DNA of 12,525 bases. Origin: Prevotella sp. UBA1378. GTDB lineage: Bacteria; Bacteroidota; Bacteroidia; Bacteroidales; Bacteroidaceae. A program made the translations under genes and the position numbers. The stretch covers positions 55,796-68,320 of the forward strand of contig DBRC01000005.1 in NCBI GenBank assembly GCA_002305505.1. The letters run 5' to 3'. Position 1 is the first letter of the stretch, and every line of letters begins with the position of its first letter. The notes under the pieces were generated by a model. The model saw only the letters and a program-made list of their open reading frames with translations, had not been told where the DNA came from and made no database searches. Below, piece by piece: positions 6,950-12,525 of this stretch.

Positions 6950-7570
6950 ATGAACAAGATAATTATGAAAAAGAAGATAATCACCCTCATGCTGTGCTCC
7001 GCGATGGGCATAACACACGGACTGGCCATTACCGCCAAACAGGTATTAGACAAAACGGCCGCAACACTGAGCAACAAGGGCGGCATATCAGCCAACTTCA
7101 CGATGTCGAGCAAGCAATACGGCAACATAAGCGGTAGCATTACCGTTAAAGGCCGGAAGTTTCATGCCTCGACCCCCGTTGCAACCATTTGGTTCGACGG
7201 TAAAACGCAATGGACGTATATGAAGAAAAACGACGAGGTGAACGTGAGCACGCCCAACGAGGCACAGCTGCAAGCCATCAACCCTTATAACTTCATTCAT
7301 CTTTATAAAAGCGGCTTCAGCTACACGATGACAGCCCAAGGTACAGGATATGTGCTGCACCTTACTGCAACCGGTGCCAAGAACGGTATCCAAGAAATGT
7401 ATATCACGGTAGATAAGAAATCGTATGTACCCTCGCAGGTAAAGATGCGCCAAGGCAAGGCATGGAGCACCATCGACATATCGGGATTCACGAAGTCGAA
7501 CGCCGGCGATGCTGTCTTCCGCTTTAACCCGAAAGATTACCCACAAGCAGAAATAATCGACCTGCGATGA
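6950..7570 (+). CDS. lolA: LolA-like outer-membrane lipoprotein carrier protein
   Basis: A 206-residue secreted protein with a signal peptide (basic MNKIIMKKK, hydrophobic core about 10-22, likely cleavage after HGLA at about 26). The body matches the LolA fold: GGISANFTMSSKQ (44-56) followed by TIWFDGKTQWTYMKKNDEVN (79-98), the strand pattern of the lipoprotein-binding half-barrel. LolA carries lipoproteins across the periplasm from the LolCDE transporter to the outer membrane. Bacteroidota LolA-like proteins are diverse, so cargo is uncertain. A second in-frame ATG at 6965 (MKKKIITLML) is an equally plausible start. It lies 24 nt after ftsK and overlaps the DUF5687 gene by 4 nt (ATGA). Confidence 0.82.
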   Translation: MNKIIMKKKIITLMLCSAMGITHGLAITAKQVLDKTAATLSNKGGISANFTMSSKQYGNISGSITVKGRKFHASTPVATIWFDGKTQWTYMKKNDEVNVSTPNEAQLQAINPYNFIHLYKSGFSYTMTAQGTGYVLHLTATGAKNGIQEMYITVDKKSYVPSQVKMRQGKAWSTIDISGFTKSNAGDAVFRFNPKDYPQAEIIDLR

Positions 7571-9045
7571 ACCGGCTGCCCCTCTTCTGCATGCTCCGCC
7601 GCAACGTGAGGCTGAGCGAAAGGCGAAGTCCGCTGTTTGAACAAAACAAGGCCTCCGGCATATTCATATATATCGGATTTGCCATCATGTGCATCTACCT
7701 CATAGCCATCGGTACGATGCTCGGATGGGCGACGCGGGGAGGCAACTGGACACTGATTTTCGGTGTAATGCCATTCATCCTCCTTTTAGACTTCATTATC
7801 AGGTTCGGCTCGCAACAAACGCCTACGATGCTTATCAAACCGTATTTGCTGATGCCAGTTAAGAGCGACCGCGTTATCGACTGTTTCATCTGGTCGTCGT
7901 TCATCAGCACCAACAATTTCGTCTGGCTGGCCCTCTTCCTCCCTTACGTCTTCCTTTGCTTCTGCGGGGGGATGCCGCTCGTGCATTCCCTTCTGCTATT
8001 ACCGGCATGCTTCCTGATTATCCTTATCAACAGCCAGTGGTATATGCTTGTACGCACGCTTATCAACCATAAGATATGGTGGTGGGCACTGCCGGTATCG
8101 GTATATGCCTTGATGCTCCTGCCGATTTTGCTTGATTTCGAAAAAGGCGTGGAACAGATATTCGACGCCTGCACCGACTATGGCTTCACGCTTCCTTTGG
8201 CGGCTGTTTATATTGCCGTCTTTTCCGGACTGTTTCTGATTAACCGCGTTGTCCAACGCCACTTTGTATACGAAGAGATTGCACGGGTAGAAAAAACCAA
8301 TCTGAAACATGTATCACAGTTCGCTTTCCTCAACCGCTTCGGGCAAATCGGCGAATATCTGAAACTCGAAATAAAAAGCACCCTGCGCAACAAGGCCATC
8401 AAGCAGCGCTTCATCAGCGGCGTATGCGTCATAGCGATGCTCAGCGGTTTGCTGGCCTATACCGATGTGTACGAAGGGAGGTTCGCCGTCAATATGTGGT
8501 GTCTTTACTGTTTCCTGTTCTTTGGTGCTGTCAACCTCGTGAAACTGATGGGGCCGGAGGGGAACTACATCGACTTGCTGATGGTGCATAAAGAGAATAT
8601 CCTTGCACTCCTGAAAGCTAAGTATTACTTTTATCTTGCCATCCTCTTTCTGCCTTTCATCATCCTCCTGCCCCCGATTATCTCGGGTAAGTTTTCACCG
8701 ATGATGGTACTGGCCTATCTGCTTACAACGGCAGGCCCCAACTATTTCCTGCTTTTCCAGCTGGCTGTGTACAACAAGCAGACGCTTGCCCTTAATAATA
8801 AGGTGACGGGAAAAGGCAATTTCGAGAATACGTTGCAGCTGATTGTCGAGGCTGTAGTGTTTTTCCTGCCGGTGATGGTCAACCAGCTGCTTACTTCCCT
8901 CTTCGACGAGACTACGGCTTATACCATCCTCATTATTACCGGTGCCCTCTTCATGCTCTCCTACCCTCTGTGGATGCGCAACATCTACAAGCGGATGATG
9001 GTGCGCAGATACCGCAACCTGGAGGGGTTCCACGAAACAAGATAA
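7567..9045 (+). CDS. DUF5687 family polytopic membrane protein (ABC-2-like permease)
   Basis: A 492-residue integral membrane protein with about 11-12 hydrophobic segments (approximately 32-54, 60-79, 105-133, 139-156, 170-190, 208-226, 283-298, 309-327, 352-372, 378-402, 425-445, 450-470). The amphipathic stretch GEYLKLEIKSTLRNKAIKQR (262-281) before the second hydrophobic half is what I associate with DUF5687, a Bacteroidota family resembling ABC-2 permeases that usually sits beside an ABC ATPase gene. No ATPase gene lies in this window. It shares an ATGA overlap with the LolA-like gene, so the two are probably translated together. The export substrate is unknown; a link to envelope biogenesis is inferred only from the neighbour. 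Confidence 0.75.
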   Translation: MNRLPLFCMLRRNVRLSERRSPLFEQNKASGIFIYIGFAIMCIYLIAIGTMLGWATRGGNWTLIFGVMPFILLLDFIIRFGSQQTPTMLIKPYLLMPVKSDRVIDCFIWSSFISTNNFVWLALFLPYVFLCFCGGMPLVHSLLLLPACFLIILINSQWYMLVRTLINHKIWWWALPVSVYALMLLPILLDFEKGVEQIFDACTDYGFTLPLAAVYIAVFSGLFLINRVVQRHFVYEEIARVEKTNLKHVSQFAFLNRFGQIGEYLKLEIKSTLRNKAIKQRFISGVCVIAMLSGLLAYTDVYEGRFAVNMWCLYCFLFFGAVNLVKLMGPEGNYIDLLMVHKENILALLKAKYYFYLAILFLPFIILLPPIISGKFSPMMVLAYLLTTAGPNYFLLFQLAVYNKQTLALNNKVTGKGNFENTLQLIVEAVVFFLPVMVNQLLTSLFDETTAYTILIITGALFMLSYPLWMRNIYKRMMVRRYRNLEGFHETR

Positions 9046-9078
9046 CATTATTATTCATTACATAACCCACACAATACA

Positions 9079-10056
9079 ATGAAACAGATACTTATTTGCA
9101 TTGCGCTCGTCATCTCGATCAATGCGCCGTCTAAGACAAGAATGACCAACTACCTGTTTGCTTACTTCACCGGGAACGCACCGGAAAAAGAACAAATCCA
9201 CTTTGCCTTGAGCAATGACGGATTCAACTACACACCGCTCAATGCCGGACTGCCGATTATCAAAAGCGACACCATCGCCATCATGAAGGGGGTACGCGAC
9301 CCGCATATCCTCCGCGGCGAAGACGGATGGTTCTATATGGTAGTCACCGATATGCAATCCTCGCGCGGATGGAGCAGCAACCGCGGCATAGTACTGATGC
9401 GCTCAAAAGACCTCATCAACTGGAAGCACCATACGGTGCATTTTCCAGAAAAGTACAAAAGCACCCAATTCGGGAACGTGACACGCGTTTGGGCACCGCA
9501 AACTATTTACGACCCTACCGCTGGTAAATATATGGTATACTTCTCGCTGTTGTCCAACGACGGGAAAATACCTTACGACCGCGTATATTACTGTTATGCC
9601 AATGCCGACTTCAGCGACCTTGAAGGGGAACCGCGCGTGCTCTTCGATTTCGGCGAACCGACCATAGATACCGACATTGTGCGCGATGCCGATGGCCTTT
9701 ACCACTTGTTTTTCAAGACAGAACAAGACCGCAAGCATAAAGGTATCAAGAAATATACATTCACCGACCTGCATGCTACCGCCACATGGACGCTGCGCGA
9801 GGGTTTCTGCGAAGTGACCGACCGCGACGTGGAAGGTGCCTGTGTATTCCCGCTGATTCAGGGCGGCTGGTGCCTGATGTACGACTGTTATCGCGACCAC
9901 CACTACCAGTTTGCCAAGTCGGCCGACCTCAACACATTCACCTTCGTGCAGAATACAGCCACGAAAGGGGCATTTACCCCGCGCCACGGCACAACACTGC
10001 AAATCACCAGAAAAGAAATGAAGCGCCTGCTGAAGGCTTTCCCTCCAGCCAAATAG
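9079..10056 (+). CDS. Glycoside hydrolase family 43-like protein
   Basis: A 325-residue five-bladed beta-propeller hydrolase. Recognisable blade motifs are LFAYFTGN, GVRDPHILRGEDGWFYMVVT (71-90), RVWAPQTIYDPTAGKYMVYFS (starting 136), IDTDIVRDADGLYHLFFK (196-213) and RDVEGACVF (249-257). By analogy with GH43, candidate catalytic residues are Asp74 (RDP), Asp197 or Asp199 (IDTD) and Glu252 (VEGA). The family includes beta-xylosidases and alpha-L-arabinofuranosidases; the substrate here cannot be told. The N-terminus (ILICIALVISINA) could be a weak signal peptide without a lipobox. No SusC/SusD genes or other CAZymes are nearby. It lies 33 nt after the DUF5687 gene and just before the DUF4491 gene, so it may be in the same transcript. 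Confidence 0.8.
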   Translation: MKQILICIALVISINAPSKTRMTNYLFAYFTGNAPEKEQIHFALSNDGFNYTPLNAGLPIIKSDTIAIMKGVRDPHILRGEDGWFYMVVTDMQSSRGWSSNRGIVLMRSKDLINWKHHTVHFPEKYKSTQFGNVTRVWAPQTIYDPTAGKYMVYFSLLSNDGKIPYDRVYYCYANADFSDLEGEPRVLFDFGEPTIDTDIVRDADGLYHLFFKTEQDRKHKGIKKYTFTDLHATATWTLREGFCEVTDRDVEGACVFPLIQGGWCLMYDCYRDHHYQFAKSADLNTFTFVQNTATKGAFTPRHGTTLQITRKEMKRLLKAFPPAK

Positions 10057-10065
10057 GACGTGCCC

Positions 10066-10371
10066 ATGTATTTTACAGGAATCATCATAGCCGTAAGCAC
10101 ATTCCTTGTCATCGGCATCTTCCATCCCATAGTCATCAAGATGGAATACTACACGGGCACACGCTTCTGGTGGGTATTCCTCTTGTTGGGCACCGGCTCC
10201 GTTGCCGCAGCCCTTTTTGTGGCCGATGTTGTTTTTTCGAGTATACTGGGCGTTATCGGGGCATCCTTCCTCTGGTCGATAGGCGAACTGTTTGAGCAAC
10301 GCAAGCGTGTGCTCCGCGGATGGTTCCCGAAGAACCCTAAGCGGGCCGGAGAATACGAACAGAAAGCATGA
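10066..10371 (+). CDS. DUF4491 family small membrane protein
   Basis: A roughly 101-residue inner-membrane protein of the Bacteroidota family DUF4491, with no known function. Three hydrophobic segments are visible: TGIIIAVSTFLVIGIFHPIV near the start, FWWVFLLLGTGSVAAALFVA, and VVFSSILGVIGASFLWSIGE. A conserved basic tail follows (EQRKRVLRGWFPKNP). The ATG at 10066 (MYFTG) is preferred because GGAC lies just upstream; a GTG at 10060 would add two residues. It begins 9 nt after the glycoside hydrolase gene ends, and its last bases (ATGA) overlap the start of rlmH, so it is probably coupled to rlmH. Confidence 0.8.
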   Translation: MYFTGIIIAVSTFLVIGIFHPIVIKMEYYTGTRFWWVFLLLGTGSVAAALFVADVVFSSILGVIGASFLWSIGELFEQRKRVLRGWFPKNPKRAGEYEQKA

Positions 10372-10838
10372 AGACGCTATTGATCCTCGTCGGTAAGACA
10401 ACCGGAAAACATTTCCAAGCAGGCATCAGCGACTATATCGGGCGCATCAGCCATTACATGCCTTTCGAGCTCATCACCATCCCCCAACTCAAAAACACCA
10501 AAAGCATGGCGGAAGAGCAGCAGAAACAGGCCGAAGGCGAACTGATACTCCACCAGATACAGCCGGCCGATACCGTGGTGCTCATGGATGAACACGGGCG
10601 TGAACTGCGGAGCGTAGAATTCGCCCGCTGGCTACAGCAGAAACAGCAGAACACCCGCCGCCTCGTTTTCGTCATCGGCGGCCCCTACGGTTTCTCGGCC
10701 GATGTATACAGCAGGGCCAACGAACTGTTGTCGTTGTCGAAGATGACCTTCTCACACCAGATGGTGCGGCTCATCATGACCGAACAACTCTACCGTGCCT
10801 GTACCATTATCCGGGGTGAGCCATACCACCATGAATAG
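10368..10838 (+). CDS. rlmH: 23S rRNA (pseudouridine1915-N3)-methyltransferase RlmH
   Basis: A 156-residue SPOUT-class methyltransferase that methylates N3 of pseudouridine 1915 in helix 69 of 23S rRNA, acting on the 70S ribosome as a homodimer. The SPOUT signatures are present: LDEHGRELxS-like VLMDEHGRELRSVEFA, VFVIGGPYGFS (the knot and SAM-binding loop) and the closing LYRACTIIRGEPYHHE, whose YHHE tail is typical of the family. The length equals the Escherichia coli enzyme within one residue. The start overlaps the DUF4491 gene by 4 nt. The next feature is tRNA-Ser, 86 nt downstream. Confidence 0.96.
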   Translation: MKTLLILVGKTTGKHFQAGISDYIGRISHYMPFELITIPQLKNTKSMAEEQQKQAEGELILHQIQPADTVVLMDEHGRELRSVEFARWLQQKQQNTRRLVFVIGGPYGFSADVYSRANELLSLSKMTFSHQMVRLIMTEQLYRACTIIRGEPYHHE

Positions 10839-10902
10839 TTAAAGTCCGTTAACCAAGGTACAAAAATAAATGACGCCTGATTATTTTTTGATTAAAAATG
10901 CG

Positions 10903-10911
10903 TACCTTTGC
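10903..10911 (+). promoter_or_regulatory. -7 box for tRNA-Ser
   Basis: TACCTTTGC (10903-10911) matches TAnnTTTG followed by C and lies 13 nt upstream of the mature tRNA. A TTTTG at 10886-10890 is too close (12 bp) to serve as the usual -33 element; the sequence at the correct spacing is only AT-rich. The rest of the 86-bp gap after rlmH shows no gene. Confidence 0.6.
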
Positions 10912-10924
10912 AGATGCAAACCAA

Positions 10925-11011
10925 GGAGAGTTGGCAGAGTGAACGATCGCGCTGGACTCGAAATCCGGTATACCCTTTCGGGTATCGGGGGTTTGAATCC
11001 CTCACTCTCCG
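10925..11011 (+). tRNA. tRNA-Ser (anticodon CGA)
   Basis: A complete class II tRNA of 87 nt. The acceptor arms GGAGAGT (10925-10931) and ACTCTCC (11004-11010) pair fully, with discriminator G at 11011 as expected for serine. The anticodon stem CTGGA/TCCGG encloses loop CTCGAAA, giving anticodon CGA, which reads UCG. The long variable arm TACCC-TTTC-GGGTA is the serine identity feature. The T arm is GGGGG-TTTGAAT-CCCTC, with one G-T pair. The 3' CCA is not encoded. Confidence 0.96.
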
Positions 11012-11016
11012 CATCG

Positions 11017-11054
11017 AAAGAGGCATCTCGCTAACATTGTGGGATGCCTCTTTT
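11017..11054 (+). terminator. Rho-independent terminator after tRNA-Ser
   Basis: AAAGAGGCATC (11017-11027) pairs perfectly with GATGCCTCTTT (11043-11053). The stem can extend inward through t-g, c-g, g-t and c-g pairs to about 15 bp with a 7-nt loop. The descending arm ends in TTTT (11051-11054). It starts 5 nt after the tRNA, so it should end the tRNA transcript and insulate the gene that follows. The A-rich start makes it potentially usable from either side. Confidence 0.8.
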
Positions 11055-11090
11055 CAATAAACAGCCCTAAAGCCCGTTACACAAACAGGA

Positions 11091-12416
11091 ATGCCTATGA
11101 ATCCAGCCAGCCCCCTCCGTCCCCACCCGAAAGATGCAACTGCCTGCGGCATCGTATCTGCCATCTGCCCGAACAGGCTTGCCGCGCTATCGGCCTGCAT
11201 CGCCTTGGTGCTTTTCTTCCTGCCTGCAGCCAGTGCACGGCATAAGATTTTCTCGCCGGTGGTGAAAACCCTCCGTGTGACAGTCAATCAAGACTGGCTC
11301 TCACCGCCCGTGATGGTTTTAGGGCAAGGCGACGTGCTCAACGTCAGTTTCGACCATCTTTCACATCAATACCACCGGTTCGTTTACCACATAGACCACT
11401 GCGAAGCCGACTGGACAATATCTGAAGCTGTCTTTGAGAACGACTTCCTTAGCGGGTTCAATGACAATCCTATAGAAGACTATCAAAACTCTGTAAATAC
11501 TACCGTTGACTACACCCACTACAGATTCCAGCTACCTAACGACCGCTGCCAGCTGAAACTGAGCGGTAACTACCGGCTGACGGTATATGATGCGGACAAC
11601 GAGAATGAGAAAGTATTAGAAGCAGAGTTCATGATTGCCGAACAAAGCATGAACGTAGGACTTGAGGTGACTGCCAATACCGACATAGGATTGAATAAAA
11701 GCTACCAGCAAGTATCAATGTCAGTGGGCTATAATAAATGGAATGTAACCAATATTGACGAGCAAATATCCACCGTGGTGATGCAAAACGGATGTGAGGC
11801 CAGCGCAAAAAGGAATGTGCGCCCCAACCTGATCAACAACCGCGGACTGGTATGGGAACACAACCGGCAACTCATTTTCGAAGCCGGAAACGAGTACCGA
11901 AAGTACGAAGTATTAGCCACAAGCCATCCCACGATGGGCATTGAGCACATAAACTGGGACGGACACCATTACCATGCTTACCCGTACATCTCGGAGCCAC
12001 GCCCCAACTACCTGACAGACAAGGACGCCGACGGGGCTTTCTACATCCGTAACAGCGACAACACGGAAAACGATTATACAACCGACTATGTATTTGTGCA
12101 TTACAAACTTAAGTCGCCGGAAATAACAAACGGCCGCGTCATCATCAACGGTAATTGGGCCACTGACGCCAACAGGCGGACATACACAATGGAATACGAC
12201 AGCAGCGACGGCACCTACAATGCCACAGTAATGCAGAAGATGGGATACTATAATTACCAGTATCTGGTAGAGCATCCCGACGGCTCATTATCCATACCGC
12301 CCACCGAGGGCAGCTACTACCAAACGGAGAACAGATACCAAGCCTTGGTATACTACAAAGGGACGACCGACCGCACATGGAGAATCACAGGCTATCGCCA
12401 GCTGATTTTCGAATAG
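11091..12416 (+). CDS. DUF5103 protein, type IX secretion system plug-domain family
   Basis: A 441-residue exported protein. Residues about 30-49 (LAALSACIALVLFFLPAASA) look like a signal-peptide core, so the mature protein probably starts near RHKIFSPVVKTLRVT. The body is beta-rich and aromatic and matches DUF5103, the domain of the plug that closes the SprA pore of the type IX secretion system in Bacteroidota. Recognisable stretches are YRFQLPNDRCQLKLSGNYRL, EVTANTDIGLNKSYQQVSM and RVIINGNWA. The region before the hydrophobic core is unusually long (about 28 residues); the second ATG (11097) is an alternative start that hardly shortens it. It follows the tRNA terminator and no TAnnTTTG box is seen upstream, so its promoter is unclear. 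Other secretion-system genes are not in the window. Confidence 0.82.
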   Translation: MPMNPASPLRPHPKDATACGIVSAICPNRLAALSACIALVLFFLPAASARHKIFSPVVKTLRVTVNQDWLSPPVMVLGQGDVLNVSFDHLSHQYHRFVYHIDHCEADWTISEAVFENDFLSGFNDNPIEDYQNSVNTTVDYTHYRFQLPNDRCQLKLSGNYRLTVYDADNENEKVLEAEFMIAEQSMNVGLEVTANTDIGLNKSYQQVSMSVGYNKWNVTNIDEQISTVVMQNGCEASAKRNVRPNLINNRGLVWEHNRQLIFEAGNEYRKYEVLATSHPTMGIEHINWDGHHYHAYPYISEPRPNYLTDKDADGAFYIRNSDNTENDYTTDYVFVHYKLKSPEITNGRVIINGNWATDANRRTYTMEYDSSDGTYNATVMQKMGYYNYQYLVEHPDGSLSIPPTEGSYYQTENRYQALVYYKGTTDRTWRITGYRQLIFE

Positions 12417-12461
12417 ACGGCCGATCTCCAACCCTCCGGACTTCCTCCCCACACTAATCAG

Positions 12462-12483
12462 AATCGCCCCATGCCGGCGATTT
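12462..12483 (+). terminator. Possible weak terminator after the DUF5103 gene
   Basis: AATCGCC (12462-12468) and GGCGATT (12476-12482) form a 7-bp hairpin with a 7-nt loop, 45 nt after the stop codon. Only three T residues end the stem, so intrinsic termination would be weak. Nothing else is seen between 12417 and the G run. Confidence 0.4.
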
Positions 12484-12503
12484 CAGCATACTCTTTCCCT
12501 TTC

Positions 12504-12525
12504 GGGGGGGGGGGGGGGGGGGGGG
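12504..12525. repeat. 22-base G homopolymer at the window end
   Basis: The last 22 bases are all G. Such runs at a sequence end are typical of two-colour Illumina reads running past the template and entering a contig end. A real G tract (for example a phase-variable tract) cannot be excluded because nothing is seen beyond it. Confidence 0.9.

Noticed and set aside
9403..10401. A 332-codon minus-strand open frame
   Set aside because: It runs antisense through the glycoside hydrolase, the DUF4491 gene and the start of rlmH, all of which match known families; the composition is that of a shadow frame.
10925..11011. tRNA-Ser as an integration site for a mobile element
   Set aside because: I found no second copy of the tRNA 3' end in the window and no integrase; a terminator and an ordinary gene follow.

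Overview
The window is a stretch of ordinary Bacteroidota chromosome, most likely order Bacteroidales and probably Prevotellaceae-like (the family is inference from protein flavour only). The evidence is the repeated TAnnTTTG(C) promoter box in front of genes, an IS982-family transposase remnant, Bacteroidota-restricted families (DUF5687, DUF4491, the DUF5103 type IX secretion plug domain), and an FtsK gene followed by a LolA-like gene. Gene density is high and base composition is roughly balanced. The last 22 bases are a pure G run, which suggests an assembly or contig end.

Left edge (1-495): this is the only accessory-looking part. Read on the minus strand, 6-129 looks like the last two units of a type II-C CRISPR array of the kind found in Bacteroides and relatives. 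There is one 47-bp repeat-like unit with its own internal promoter, a 30-bp spacer, and a terminal repeat that keeps only its 5' half. A further candidate 30-bp spacer (130-159) is then cut off by the 3' part of an IS982-family transposase (about 165-470). No cas gene is in the window.

Minus-strand operon (521-4372, transcribed right to left): a DEDDy 3'-5' exonuclease, an RlmI-type 23S rRNA cytosine-C5 methyltransferase, TilS, and a nitrilase/omega-amidase. Successive genes overlap by 32, 11 and 26 nt, so this looks like one tightly coupled transcript, three of whose products act on RNA.

A 105-bp divergent intergenic region (4373-4477) separates this operon from plus-strand ftsK. It has a good -7 box for each direction and a 17-bp inverted repeat midway between them.

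Plus-strand genes (4478-10838): ftsK, a LolA-like periplasmic carrier, a DUF5687 polytopic membrane protein overlapping lolA by 4 nt, a family-43-like glycoside hydrolase, a DUF4491 small membrane protein, and rlmH overlapping it by 4 nt. After that come a tRNA-Ser(CGA) gene with a TAnnTTTG box upstream and a strong hairpin terminator downstream, and a DUF5103 type IX secretion plug-domain protein ending at 12416.

Most of the window is conserved housekeeping sequence. The observations most worth a second look are the IS-truncated CRISPR remnant, the palindrome in the divergent promoter region, and the LolA/DUF5687 pair with no visible ATPase.
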